A stretch of 51,920 nucleotides of DNA from Zygnema circumcarinatum. Its lineage: Eukaryota > Streptophyta > Zygnematophyceae > Zygnematales > Zygnemataceae. The notes under the pieces were generated by a model. That model made no database searches, was not told the DNA's origin, and worked only from the letters and a program-made list of their open reading frames with translations. Shown piece by piece: positions 34,901-49,900 of the stretch. Both the position numbers and the translations under genes were made by a program. Location: assembly GCA_037447605.1 (NCBI GenBank), contig CM074809.1, positions 2,143,799 through 2,195,718 of the forward strand, written 5' to 3'. The stretch's first letter is position 1, and each line of letters starts with the position of its first letter.

Positions 34901-37900
34901 GCCTTCGGATGCCACATTGGCAACACCGCCTGATTTTGCCCCTCCTTGCTGCGGGGGTTTCGTCGAACCTCCCGCAGCAGCCAATGCAGTAGGAGTGGAC
35001 GATGATGGGGTGTTCAACGGGCCTCCCTTCGGAACAGCTGACATCGTTACGGCAGGAGAACCTACTGCTTCTCCCGTTGGCTTGAAGGGAGCTGCGGCAG
35101 CATTCAGAGGTCGGACGGGGGTTACAACAGTCCGACTTGAAGGACTGTCTGCTTTAGGAAGAGCAGACGCATTTGGTCGAATAGCGTTGCCTTCAGCCTT
35201 CCCACTTGGTGTCGGTGTGCGTGCAGGGGGGGGGGGCTTGGAGGTGGAGGAGGGAGTCTGCCCACTGCCAGAACCACTAGCAGTCCCCCCTGCTTTCTCT
35301 GCCGGCCCACCAGGGAGGGTCGGAGCTGAAGGGGTTGCTTGGGGTGGAGGGAGGGAGGGAGGAGCGGCGGAGGAGGGATGGGGGAGGGCGGCGGCCGGTG
35401 GGAGAGGGACAAGGGGAGGGACGGCCGAGGGAGCAGCAGGGGCAGGGGAAGGAGTAGAGGAGGAAGGGGGGGGGGCTTTTGTGGAGACTGAAGGCAGCTT
35501 GGGGGCAGTAGGCTTTGCGGAAGGGGGAGGCGCACCTCCAAACTCTTCGTCTGACACCCACGATGACTGCAATTGCGTACAAATCACAGGTTACATGCGA
35601 GAAAAAGCGTACGCAAAAACAATCAATGAAGAAGATGTTGCTCGAGCCCAAAAGGAGTAGAGAAAGAGGGAAGGAATATACGAGAACATTAAGGCTCAAG
35701 CCACCCGAAGCCCATTAAATTCAGGTGGAGGAAGCTCAAGCACACAGGCTCACCAACATGCGTCAAAATTGCTTCGAACAGACGATGACAAGAATATCTG
35801 TGTTCGAGACTTACCAATGACAGTCACTTTCCCTCTGTACATGGGTTGCTAGTGATGGGGTCATAGCAGTTAGCAAAACATACAATCTCTGAAGTGCCAG
35901 TCATGAGTGACTCCTGTCCTATATGCATTTTATGGAAAGCAGTGATCACCCACATCTGAAGCTAATGATGTTACCTTTCTTGCTGCCAAAGCTGCGGATA
36001 CACTTGTTGCGAGCAAACTCAAATCCTGCCTCTCCTCCCCTCGCAATTTTTGTACCTGAACCCAATTATTGCGAAGCTGTATAAAATTGCAGACAAACTT
36101 CTTACACCAGGCAACCAGGAGGTATTAAACTCCAAGTCAGCCTCCTGCACGTTACACATACCGCGTAACATACAAGGGTTCCCCAGAAATGATATGTGTG
36201 TGCTCTTTGCTAGCTTAAGGTCAAATTGGAGTCAAATCTTACTCTTTTGTCAATCCACACCCCGCTCTTACGCGTGGCAGGAAACTGAGGCACAATTTTG
36301 GAGAGTACAATGAGTGCATTTCGTATGTCCATGTATTCGGTCGACTCCAGTGCAGTCGTCAATACCTTGACCAGTTTACCATTCCATTTCCAATTGATCT
36401 GCACCTCGGTCGATTCCCAGAATGGTGAATCCTCCAGTAGGAACGGGAAACTGGATACTCACATATGTCATTCTGATGGGAGCACAAAGCTGAAGAAAAG
36501 AGAACCAAGACCGAACAGAACTGTCCTAAAACTATGCTCTACTAAACAACACTAATAAGCCCCACTGACAGCTATTGGGACAAGCCTTAGTCCCTAGCAT
36601 TGTGAAACAATGTTGACGCAAGTAATGTAAAGCATATTGACCAGGTCATTTGTACTTACAAAGTACAAAATAAAACTTTATGGCGATTCACATGGAATAT
36701 TTCTGCCATCTTTGTCTCTGCTTGGGCTTAGATAACGATGACTTGGATAACTCATTTAACTAAGGGTCACGACGAGTGTCGATTTATCACTTCACTATTG
36801 TAAATGGTGCTGAGTCTCCATAAGCGCTATTCAACCCAGTGGCTCGAGAAAGAGAGAGAGGCATAACTGACCTTCCTGAACTGTGAAAAGGTCATCCCGG
36901 CGGCGTTTTTAAATCCCGAGGCAAAGCCGGGCTTTGACTGACATTCACGTTCGTAAAGAGCCTCATCGCTCTGCTTGTTTCATGTCCCCCCCCCAATAGT
37001 CGACGTAAGTAACTTTCAAAAAGATCGACGGCCCAGCTCCTTCCCATGCAAACCAAAAATGCTGCAGAAGCTTGGCACCAAAATAGGAATTGCATGTGGA
37101 AGTTTTGAGTTCCTGGAAAACCCTCCATAATCCTTCCGACTAAGTTACGGCGCATGCAAAAGCCAATTCTTACAAACAGAAGGATTGAATGTGTTCAGCC
37201 AAGGGATTAGACTTGGATGAAGGAAAGACCAGCCAAAATGACCATCGAACTTCCTCCTCCCTCCAACCAATAGACATTTTGTGCTGGTTATTATTGTACA
37301 GAAGGTCGCGCAAACGACGGACTTCTTGTATTACTGTAGCAAACCTACGAAACAGCCTTCTGACAAAGAAACGCAGTTTCAAGCCAAGCACATACCTCAG
37401 CCTTCCCAGGTTCCCTACCTTCCAACGGTGAACCAGAATGAGAATTTCGCTAAGGAACCGTCCAAGCCTCTTTGCTTCAGCATCAGTGCAGCAGCAGAGC
37501 AGGCCGTGAAGACTTCTACAGATGAAATTGTCAACTCCCATCACCACATTGAAATAGGGCGTTGCGAGCTCGTGCAGCTTCTGTATGAACCTGCTTCCGC
37601 CCCCTCCCCCCCCAGCATCGCTCCCCTTGTGAGCGCAGCCCGAGAATTTTCCCCCCCCATACCCCCATACCCCCATACCCCCATACCCCCATACCCCCAT
37701 ACCCCCTACCCCCTACCCCCTGCCCCCTACCCCCTACCCCCTACCCCCTACCCCCATACCCCCATACCCCCTACCCCCTACCCCCTGCCCCCTACCCCCT
37801 ACCCCCATACCCCCATACCCCCATACCCCCATACCCCCCATACCCCCCATACCCCCCTACCCCCCTACCCCCCTACCCCCCTACCCCCCTACCCCCTACC

Positions 37901-40900
37901 CCCATACCCCCATACCCCCATGCCCCCTACCCCCTACCCCCTACCCCCTACCCCCATACCCCCATACCCCCATACCCCCATAACACCCCTACCCCCATAC
38001 CCCCCTACCCCCATACCCCCATACCCCCATACCCCCATACCCCCATACCCCCATACCCCCATACCCACATACCCCCATCCCCACATACCCCCCTACCCCC
38101 CTACCTCGCGCAGTAGAGCGCGTCCTGCGCGCTGAGCAGCGCGCGGGGGAGGACGCAGCGGTGCACGAACTGCGGCATCGTCTGCCACCAGTCGCGCGCG
38201 CGGGCGAGCCACGTGTCCTTCTCACGTGCGAGGCGCTGCGCCACGCTCGCCACGTGGCGCTCCTGCGCGCGCTGCTCCGCGTCCAGACTGCGCTGCGCCT
38301 CCTGGAGACGCTCCTTCTCCTTCTTGCGCTTCTGCACGCGTTTGCAGCCACAAGATTAGGTTTGGTATTCAAAGGCGCTACTGTGTGCTCGAAGAGATTT
38401 ACACACAAAGGAGACAAGCAATCGCAAGAACAGTTTTTCCAGCATTTGCCATGCGAAGGAAAACCAGAATCGGTGCTAGACTCCCATCTTGGGGGCATCG
38501 CAACTGAGAAAGGTTAAGAAGAAGGAGATGTTGGGTGTTGGGAGGGAGGCTGTTCTACTGTGGAGTGGCTAACCTGAATAGCCACACTGGAATTGTCTTG
38601 GTTGGTCTCCAACACTGTGAGCGCGTCCTTGAGCTTCTTCTGCTCGGCTGCATAGGAGTCTGCCGGCACGTGCAGGTCCCCGAGCTGCAGTCCCCAGAAG
38701 ACGAGGTACAGCTCCGGGCTGATGCCCGCCCAGGCCTCCTCGGGGAGGATGGACCGGACCGTCCCCACAAGGTGCTCCCATCTGCAATTCGCAGTCAAGG
38801 GACTTGTGGGTCAAGAGAGTTGTAGCTCAATGGAGTTGTAGGTCAAGAGAGTTGTAGGTCTTAAGGCTTCGTTGGATTTGGGGTCTTCAATCTGAGGACA
38901 GTTCTATATCACAGGCAATGCAGGAATTCTGAAGCTATCGTACCAGAAAAGAGACCAATAGGCCGAAGGACTTGCGATCAACAAACAGGGAGGCTCTAAC
39001 TATTCATTTGGTTCAGAAAGAAAGACAAAATATTCTGAAAATTTAGTTGCTGGTCGCTGGTTAAATCGAAAGCCTAACACATCAGTGGAACCCAAGTTCC
39101 AACGAGCAGAAGGGATGCTGACAGATTTCTAAAACGATCAATCAGAATTGATCGCTTGAAGGTGCCATGATGGTCCAATCAATGGATCCAAACGCACAGC
39201 ATTGGATCCATCCAAACAGAGATCCATTGGCCTGAGTTGGCTTCTCCTTACTTTCATGCATTACCTTCCCAATTTCCGTAGCAAGCCTCTGCCCCGCACT
39301 CTCCACCAAGATGGAAGTGGCTAACAGACCCCTACCTATCCTCAAGACTCCCATCTTCGCTAGCAAAGATTGTCTGACGTAGGGAGTTTCCACACACTCA
39401 CAAGAGAATTCGGCCCTGACCTAGACTCCATAATCCTGAATATTTCAACAGATCTATGAATTGAGCCATACAAATGTTGCCTTCTGGTATTAAGTAAACA
39501 TGAACGACATGGGACCTTCTCCGGAAGAAAATCCGCACCACCTTATGGCGCTAATTCTCACCAAAATCATTTACGTGCAAACTTACGTGACAGGTGGACT
39601 CCTTTCGCCGGCTGAACCAAGGTCGAGTGTCAAGTTCTCTTCAGGCACAGTAGCCTTCCCTGCATTGTCCTTCAACAACATTGCGGCCGACTGCTTCCTG
39701 TTGCCTATCTCCTTCACCTCCTCGCCGCTCCCATCCTTTCCCGTCTCCTTATATTTAGAGACTTCTTTTCCCGCCTTCCCATGGCCATTCGCTTCCGCGG
39801 GTGCGCCGCCCTGCGATGGGAGGGAGGGCCATGCGGAGGCAGCCCCTCGGTGCGGCTTGAAGAGGCGGAGAACAGGCCGGTAAATCAGGAAGGCGACCTG
39901 CAAAGCTCGCATTCGCCAAAGAGGTTTTAGGCTTCTATCACCTGTCACGCTCATCAGAACAGATTTCTCCAAACTTGAGGTTTCTTGGGGCTAGTCTCAC
40001 TTCTGACATTTTGAAACAGTTACATTCTGGCATCAGATAATAGACGGGTTCTAATGCATGTCCCCTTGCAATGCTCAACAAGGTGAGTTTCTTGCAACCT
40101 TCACCGCTTAGGCTGCATATGCCAACGCGACTGAGCATGAGCACGCCTACTTGATGGCAGCACCAATCACATCGAACAGCAACTAAGTCGACAAGCTATA
40201 CTGCAGCCTCGTTCAGCTTATGAAAACTTCAAGACTTGTATTTCTTCCCTTCCTACTACCTCGGCTACATGAATGCACGACATAAAACCTTAAACACACC
40301 TCCGGTGGTAGGTGGTAGACGTTAACGAGGTCATAGAGAGAGGGTACAAGCTGCGCATAGGCAGTGCTGGGAGTCACTGCCAGCGTCAGAAACTCCACAT
40401 ACTGCAGAAGAGTGGCATGGCAGCGGTCCAACTGCTCGCCGACGAGCTTTATGTGGGGAGCCGATGATGCCATAACAATGCTGCAAAACACAACCGATGA
40501 AATAGGCGTGACGACATGCACTCAAAGGATCAATAAATCATGAAGGAGACTATTCCAGTAGCCAACCTTCCTTAATAATGACCAAAAAATAAATAAAGAT
40601 AACGTGCAATTCGCTGCTGTGAATGACCAGAATGGAAGTATAGGTGATGCGAGTTTGTAGCAACTCTCACTTGGTCCGCTGCTGCGCAATGAGGATGAGC
40701 AGAGGCAAAGCCACTCCCGCCTCGTCGCGAGGGAGGAGAGCCTCCCTCAGCCGCTCTCTGTGCTTGGCCAGAGCGCTGGCCTGACCCAAATTCCACCCAT
40801 CCCACCACTTGTCAACATCTATGAACCCCACCATAGTTTAACATTTTGTGACTAAGCCACTCCACTTCATGTTTCACATCCTCAGCTGCTCGGGCAGCAA

Positions 40901-43900
40901 ACGACCTCCTGAGATTTCTGTGTCTGATGATGATACTGATGGGCAGATAGAACACCTTTTGGTTTCGGGCTTGCCCAAAGCTGGTTGCAATTTGACGCAG
41001 GTTGTCTCCCCCAGAGAGGGCTTCCAACTGCTCGTCAGTGAGACCCTCCATGAACTCCACACACGCCATCTGCTGTATGAGCTCCTGAATTAAAAACAAC
41101 AGTTTGAAACAAGCAGCCTACCCATCATTAAACTCCGCCTAACATAGCAGCATCGTTGAAGCGGTGCTTTCTTGTCCCTCCGCTAGGCTCAAACATTACT
41201 CTTCCGAAAAAAATCTCGATTCATCCTGTGCACGCAAGTGATGGCTGGGTGCCCAATCAATGGCAGCGGTTGAAACGGTAGGGTCCCATAACAACTTGCC
41301 TGCAGGAAAATGAGCTCATTGCCTTCCCCAAGCTTCAGCTGGGCAACAAGGTATTGGAAGAGACCACGGAGCTCCATTGAGGCGTAGCGTTTGCATCTGT
41401 TGTCACAAAGTGAAAGGTATGTGCTTCAGAGGCTGAACAAGCTCCCTATTATTGCAAGTTCTACAACTACACACTACGCGACAAAATTAGAACTAGCCAA
41501 GCAGCACTTTAGCAGGTATCTGCTCCCTTTTCCTCCCTTCTCGCATCTATCTAGTTTATCTTCTTACACATTCTTCCTTTCCCCTTCTGAGTTACCACGT
41601 CTTTCCCCTCCCTGCCCCTCCGCTGCTCCCTCCTCTACATCCTCTTCTCGCCTATACCCACTCTTTCCCCATAGTTCCATTCCACACCCTCGCCCTTCAC
41701 ACTTTGACGCTCTCCTACGCTCTCCTCGGTCTGGAAACGTAACGCATATGGCCCCACTTTCCCTCTTCCAAAGACTAAAGCAACTTCCATGTGGTACAGA
41801 CGAGAAAGCATGCATCTAAAACAAGACGGTTGGGACCCAAAAACCGAGATGAATGTATGAATGATGCAGCGAGTGCAGGAGGAGGGGCCCACAAAGTGCC
41901 CCAGAAGGTGGCGAGGCATTGCAGCCAGTCCGCCAGGTTGCATCCGTCATCCTTCACGCGCCGCCGCCCGGGCAGAGAGAGCCGTTCCACTACCACGTAC
42001 TCCAAAATGTCAAACTCCAACTGCACAGAAGGGCAGGGTGAGACGCAGGGCCTTCCCAGAGAATGGCTCTCCAAAAAAATTAACAGCAAAACGAGCCGTC
42101 CTGCGGCGTGCACGACGAGCACCGCAATGCAGAAATTCTTAACACCCATCTCCTGCAGCTAACAACTTCATTTTCTGTAGGGCACTCACTAGTATGAATG
42201 CGTGTCCAAACCCAAAAGTGATACCAGGAGCACACCTGATTGAAGTACTTGAAAGCATCAACTACTGGAGCAATCATTTCCTTATACGCCTCCACCTGTC
42301 CCAAGAGAATATAGCAAAACAGGTCTCCCGGAGAAAGTTATTCGATGAAAAAAAAGGTTAGTCGCTGGCCAGCTTTTGAAACTCCCTCCCTAAGCAGAGA
42401 GAGGGGGGGGGTCCGACCTGATGCACGATGGTCCGCAGAACGGTGAGGGGGTTGGCATGGGCGAGCTTTGCGAGCACTCGTCCGCTCGGCTTTAGATTCT
42501 CCTTCGCGAGTCGCTTCAGGATGCGCCGCGTGTCCAGCTGCATGCACAAATTGCCCTTTGCCCTATGAACGATGTCAAACAGCTCCTCTGGAAAAGAAAA
42601 GAAGTACAACAAGACTCCACCAATTGGTGCAGGCAAACGGGAAGTCGGCCAGAGTGGACGGTGGGTTGGCACAATGAGTGACTCTATGTCGACAATTTGA
42701 CGATGAAGTAAGAGGGCTGGAAGACCTGCCTACAACTGGTTGCAGCTGTCAAAACAAGATAGAGAAGCCTTGAAACACGCAAGCCAGTAGCATTTCAGTG
42801 CATTGGCTTGTGCTCGCAGGCAAGAAGAAGAAGGTCAAGTTAGGCAGCATGAGGTAAACGAAGCATACGCGAGCAATTTGACGAGCAGCGATCAAGGCAG
42901 GAAGCTTTTCATCCTCCTTTTCCCACTCCCCATACAGGCGGTATCGCATCTGCACAAATAACGATTCATAATCCTTCAAATGACGACATGCACACAAAGA
43001 AAAAATCGCCAGAATACAAGAAAGGAAGCGGTCAACGATCTGTAAACGGAGACGCAACAAACTAACAAATTTAACTTCGGCCTATCTTAGTAAAGGACTG
43101 ATAGCTTCACATACTGAGACGGCTTGCTTTAGAATGTCAGCGAGTGAAGCTTCTGCCTTTCTCAGGTGAACTTGCACCTTTCCTTCGAGAGAAAGTCTGT
43201 CTAGCTATTATGTTATTGGCTAAACCGTGGTCAGCCATTGCAGGACCCTCTTACTGCAACATTCCGAAGTGGAATCAGCGTGGAAATTTATCAACATACC
43301 TCATACGGAATGCGTTCCAAGACTTTCCATATCTGTATGCATACTGCCGGATTGGCCACAATCAGCTGCAAAGATGGCAGAATCGCCATCTCCAAAGCTC
43401 CGGCCACTCTCTCCCGGACCTCCTTCAACTGAGGACCTTTCTCCGCTTGAATCAGATTCCAGCAAAGAGCACGGCAGATCTGCACAGCAGCACCGCCAAC
43501 AATTCCCGACAAGAGACATTCCTCAAGGAGTGGTTAAGAAGAATCTGCAAAAGCTTGCATAAAACTATTCATGACAAAGAAACGGAGAACTTGCAGAACC
43601 GTCTAGCAGCCATGAACACCACTTAACTGCCACAACGGCAAGGGAACGAAGGCTCGGGAATTCATGTCATTCCCAAATGGGATGAAACTTGAACAGTAAC
43701 CTGTAGACCCTCTTTCTTCGGACTCCCTCAACCTGCCAATTGCTGAGCGAAGAAAGCTCACCTTCTGAAGCAGAATCACATCCCGGTGCAGATACGGCCC
43801 CATGAATGCCAACATTTCAAAGACTTCAGCCGCAACTCCGGTCCTTTCAGACTTTTCAGGGGCACCTCCTCCCCTCCCCATCTCACGCAAGACGAGCTCC

Positions 43901-46900
43901 AACCCTCCCACTCCATTCTCTCCATCCCCCATGTTTCCATCCCCTCCCCCCCCAGTCTCCCCCTCCTCCATTTCCATATCCATCGGCTCCGCGAGCCCCT
44001 GCATGGGCTCGCCCCCACGCATGGCCGGCGGCTTTGGCGGACTCTGCAAGGCGGTGGCTTCTCGGAGAAGTTGGAGGGGTTTGGGAGGGTTCAGGCGCGC
44101 GAGATAGGGGGGTTGGGCCTGCAGATAGGCTGCTTCCAATGCGCGGTCAATGGCCCTGCCGTGGAAGACAGGGGGAGAGACGATTGTGGTTCAGTTTTGA
44201 CACTAGCTGAGTGCTTACCAGCTCAACATTCAGCAAAAGTAGTTGCAGTAGCAGTGCTGCTTTGCGCTGCATTTAAAGAAGGAAAGGAAGAAAGAAATGG
44301 ATTCTGAAGGGGGTCATCCTCTCTGGAGATGAAAAGACAACTTCCCTCCAAGCGATTCAAGCGTCGCATCACACAAGCAGAAGGCAAGCACGGTGAACAG
44401 CAAAAAAACACGCGGAGAGCTACTGGAAACCAAACCTAGAAAGGTTAGCCTCTGTCCCACAAAAAAAGGCTTTCAGCATGTTTCGCACCTGCAGAGGGCA
44501 TAGCAGATGGGTAGGTGAGCAACCGGGTTGAGCGGTGCAAGACGTTTCAAAAGGGTATGAGCGTGAGGCCTGCAAAAAAACTGAAATGGCTCATCAAAAA
44601 AACCATTTTTCTAGAGTTCAGTGAGCTTGGATGATTTCAAAGCAGCTAAAAGAGAGCCTAGACGAAAGGGTACTGTACTTATCAAGATGCAGAACAACCT
44701 TATCATAACCTTTCAAAGCTGTCACTTCGAACGACTCAGTAAGTTCATGCGCCCACAATCCACTATAAAGCAAGGTTCAGGCCTATGACCGATATAGTTC
44801 TGAAGCCACAACTTCTGCTTAAAATTGGAGAGCAAACAAATCCGTGTCACAGCACATTGAAACCTACGGAAGCTTCGATTGCTTCGAAACTCGGGTCAGA
44901 GCGATTTCTAAAATGAATGCTCTCCCTGAGCATTTGATAGGGTACAAGTCCTTCAGTCTCTAAACTTGAAAGGTTTGCACAGAGCTCAGGTTATTGCTTA
45001 GATCACTGTCCTTTGAGCCCAGTTTCACGTTAACAAGGAGAGTTAACTACTATGACTTGGGGATGTCTTCTCCCTTTCCCTCCTCCTCTCTCTCTCTCTC
45101 CCTTTCCCTCCACCTCCTCGCTCTCCTTCTCACCAGTCCTCCACCGCCAGCAGCCCCTGCAGCAGCCCCAGCTTCTGATTGGCCCGCAGGTGCGGCTCCC
45201 ACGTGCGAAGAGCGACCACCTCCTCATTGGCGGGCGCGTGCAGGTCGACCTCCACCGCCTGCGGCTCCTCCCCGAGGTAGTCCTTGCCAGTTGCTGTAAG
45301 CTTCGGCCGCCCAATCTTGTTCACCTGCAATCGACGATTAATAGTGAAATTTTGAATCATTAACATAGGTGGGGGAGGAAGAGGGGGAAGGGAGATGGGA
45401 GTGGTTGCAATATCGCGAGCATTTTGGATAAAACCCACACAACGACTTGCCTACTGCAGAGGGTCTCAAAATGACGTTTTTTTTTACCAGAGAGTTGAGA
45501 TTCTCGTAGAGCTTTTATGTCCACAGTAGTTTTAAGTCTGGCAGTTTGAACGCGCGTGAATGTAAGTGCACATAAACAGGTTGAAAACGACAAAGAAGTG
45601 ACAGTTTAGTCAACAGGTCCAGCAGCGGCGGAACATACCTCCTCGATTCGAGCCTTGACAGCTTCCTTATACAGCTCCGCTGCTTCCTCATCGTCCGGAG
45701 TTAGATGAACATATCTGCCATGCGTACAGGGTTCAAACAATGGGTCCAAGGAACAGACTGCATAATCTCATTTTCTCAGAGATGACAGGGAAAGCACCCA
45801 CTTTATACATTATCGTTGACGAAATGAAGAATTTTGGATTTTGGAAACAGAACATGCTGCCTCACTCCAGGGGCCGCCATCATCTGCAGTGCGAGAAGTA
45901 GGTTTTGAACTTACATTCCATCAATCTCCATGAGATTTTTCTTGATCAACATTCCTGCCAGCAAGTAAAGACTGTCTGGCACTGGATCTGTGACATCCGG
46001 TCGTTGGTAATATTGGAATTTAAACCCCAATATGTGCGTCCCGTGGGCCTATAAAGAAAGAGCAAAAAATCAGCGAGTGAGATAGCGAGCGAGTGAGGAT
46101 GTTTCACATCTTCAATGAACACAACATCTTTCTGTCAGCAGGCCCTGAAAGTGCAGGGACTTAGCACTCTTTCTGCAGAATCCCCTTCAACAAAAGATTC
46201 AGTATGAAATCACCTGATATGTTGAATGCTTCAAACATTCAACTATGACAAAAGAGTGAAAACTGAAGGAAACTGAATCGAATATCTTGAATGTTTTCTG
46301 TTAACCTGTAGGCTTAAACGGTTTTCCAGACAAGGCCAGTCCACATATCCCTATAGGTCCATCTTAAAACTAAATCTCCTTGTTGCGGGTTTCGCATCCC
46401 CGGTTTGTAGCAGGATAGACCATACCTTAGGAAAAAGCGGAATGAGGTTGAGAAAGGCGGTGTTCTTTGGCTGCAGCTCAAACGAGTCAAGAACCTGTCC
46501 ATGCAAACCCTCCCATGACCCGTTCAAGTTCTGCATGCACATGCCAAGCCATCTCAATCCTTCACTATCACTCGTGAAAACTAAGATCGACTGCTGAATC
46601 TCACTCTAATGGAAATGGAAAAGACACAACCGGGGAAGTGCATGTCCAGGGATAGAGAGTGAAGTAAAGAGTTCAATCTGCCACAAATGGTTTTTCCTGT
46701 GAGAACTGAACTCACAATATCAAACACTCGATTTGGATCTAGATCAAAGTGCCCAATAAGTGACTGCAAGAACGTACAAACACAGATAATTGTGAGCCCT
46801 TTAGCAGTGTCCTTCCGAACAATTGTTCCAAAAGTATTAGAGATGCAAGCACTGCTGCGAATGAACCTAGGCAAGCAGCCCCATGGAGCACCGTTCACAT

Positions 46901-49900
46901 GTTTCAGGGAAGGCAATGGCTAACCACCCTGTGACTAGCGCACAGGAATTCTCCGTTCGACAAAATGACTAATGTCTTCTGGCGAAGCAGTTTTGGGAGT
47001 TTGGACTTCACCTTGATGGCCTCAACGGCCAAGGGAGCGTTCTCGTCAGAGAGGGAATCCGGGCCTGGCTGATTCAGCATCGTTATCTGCATATCACAGG
47101 TTCACATGCATCAGAATGAGGAGGTGGAGCCAACAAACTTGAGTCGGAAAATAATGAGTTTGAAGTTTGGCATAGTCCAGACACGAGCTTGCATGCGTTG
47201 CATCTCAACATGTCTCCCGTTAGCCTTCCAAGACAGGAGGATGAAGGACAAACCGGCACATGCAGCTTTATACGCAATCATTTGTCAGGCCATACTCACA
47301 TGTTCCAGAGTTGTCCAGACCAAACAAAACGAAACGTACACTATGGAGTCAACGATCACTGAGCTCAGCAATAAGGAGTACCCAGTTGAAGAAAAACTAA
47401 TTTACGATCAAAAGAGAACAGTCCCTTACCAGTTTGGCGTATCCCTCGCTTTCCTCTCGCAAAAGATTGAACTTCGTCTGCGTATAAATCAGGCGCGTGT
47501 TCACTCTCACCTGCAAAATGGGTTTGCAAGAGACCTCAAGAACTCAAATTCGGCTGTAGACATATTCATCTTCTCTTTCACAATCACATTTGCCCGTTCC
47601 TCAGTTTCCCTACCATCTTGCAAAGATGGACGTCAATGCAGTGGACTTTCAACAGAAAATTTTAGGCAGGCCACTGCTGACTTCAAGATCAATCAGCCAA
47701 GTCGGCTTCAGATCTACTACAAGGAGGGCGGATAGTAGAGAGCACACCGCTTTTTTCTTGAACTCGGTGGGTTCTAACTTCCACATCTCCGCTTCGTGGA
47801 GAAACTCCTCCTGCACAGGTCCAGTATCCACAAGCAGTGAAAAGAAGTGACTTAGCAACCGACTGGCAGGCTTCTCGAAGATTGCCCTCCAATAAATTAC
47901 AAAGTACACTGCAATTGCCGCTTGATTTCAAACAACACAAAAAAATAAATCCTCCACACGTGCAGGTTCCGCGGCTACTACTAGTGATCCAAGCAGAGAA
48001 ACTTTAGGAAGGAATCAATTTGGAGTAAGAAACAACCCGTCCCATAATCCCAGCAAGACTGTTCTGTGTTCCGCTTGGAGCCACATGCTACGGGGGAACT
48101 CGATTTTAAAAACTATGCTAAGCTTGTGAAGGTAAGCTTTTATTCTCCTGAGCTAAAACTCGCTAGCTCACTCCACCCTTGTGCATTCTACAGGTCTAGA
48201 CCACGTCCGTACATGTGAGTCTATGAACAGAAAGAGGTTAGTTCGGCCGTGATAGGATAGATCTTCCCAAGCATGCATTCAGAGAAAAGCATGAAAAGTA
48301 AATTGACAGCATCCAAGAGAGACTTCCAGTGCCTTATTGGTGAGTACCTCACACCGTTCTTGAAGCAATCGAATGGGGATAAGGCCTGAGTTGGTCAGCC
48401 ACTTTGCCTGTGGCCCCATGATCAAAGACACAGTAGTTACACTGATTAGGAACTGTCAAGTATTTGTCCTTAATCAGCCAAGTGTTTTCCATAATCACCA
48501 AGGTCCTGCTTTGATAGTTAAAGTCCTGGACAGCAGGTTATCGGAACTCAGGAGGCTCAGGGGTTTAGAGCTTTTTGTTCATTAGGTAAACGATGAGCAT
48601 TGTCAATGATAACACAGGAAACTACAGCAAAATGCATTGTGTATCCCATAAAATTTTCATGACAATGGCCTAAAATATTTTCGAAATCAGTAAGCGCATG
48701 AAGTCCATCGTCAGGTGAAGGTGACTACAGTACCATGTCTATGAGACGAGAACGAAGCTCCCCCGGCGTCGATAACTGCAAAGGGAAAGGACAGCCCACA
48801 GAGGAGACACGTGTTCAAGCTTCATAGGGCGCTGACCTGGACAAGTCGTATAGGAACTGTCTGCCTTCATTCGGGAGACAACGCATTTTGTTATGGCATA
48901 GATCACGAAACTGATCTGTGGCAAGATAGTCGATCATCAATTATCCCCAAAGAGCTATAAGGAAGTTAAAGTTTTTCATTGTACACGTCCCAATTGTCAT
49001 ACTCAAGCTACCCACCTTTCACAAAGAAAGACAAGGAAATAGTCCTAAAGTGTGACTGTGCCGTTCATCATAGTTTTGGAAAAATAAAATTGTTGCAACG
49101 ACAATAGTTCGTCATGTGAGCGTTAGTTTACTTCTACGGGGACAATAGTTCACTATGTAAATGACACAAAGTAAATGTGATATGCATATGTTAATCGTTA
49201 GAATCACGACGTGCATAAATTCAAACTAAAGAGAAACGCGAAGTCTGCTGACCTCTTGACCCATATGGGCTATGGTGTCAGCTAAAATTGAAGCGACATC
49301 ATCGGATTGAAGGGTCGCAGAAGAACCAATAAGATCTGCTGCTTCCAGCGCCACTCTGCATTTCATGTACGGCAGTTCTGCCTTCACCTGTGCTCGTAAC
49401 AAGTTCCGGAAGATAAGGAATGGCACGAGCATTAGCAGGTAACACATCATCTCGCACTGCCAAAAATGTTGGAGCACTCTCGGTGATAACAGCCCTCAGC
49501 GGCACGCTCATTCATCAGTAAGAAAAACATCCACTTATTGTGTATGTCGCACAGGTGCCACACAGGTGCCATATAAACCACGTCCACAGCAGTCCACAGG
49601 AAACACAGAACAGCAGATGCATCGAATGAGCAGTTACTGGAGAAGTTCAATGGGAAGAGGCAAATGTATGGTAGCATATGGCAACATATGGTAATATATG
49701 GTTTCTACATTCAACGTCGCTAGAACAATAAAAAGTGCAGGGCGCGAATTCTAATTTTCTTTTACTTAGTTGATTCAATGTAAAAAAGAGATCACGTTGA
49801 CTAGGAAATGGACATCGTAAACACACGTTTGGAGATCAACTGTCCAAAGCACATAATGCCAAGACACTAAGACGACTCCGACAAGCAACAAACGATGAGA

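Noticed and set aside
34446-35660. Plus-strand frames of 138 and 247 codons antisense to THO2 exon 31
   Set aside because: Shadows of the GC-rich, low-complexity THO2 exon; the sense frame is supported by conserved THO2 blocks and exact splice phases.
37651-38104. Interstitial telomere repeat
   Set aside because: Units are CCCCCATA/CCCCCTA with variable length, not the plant CCCTAAA or algal CCCTAAAA repeat.
37281-38135. 284-codon plus-strand Pro/Tyr/Thr-rich frame
   Set aside because: Translation of the CCCCCATA array in a THO2 intron; no independent start context or homology.
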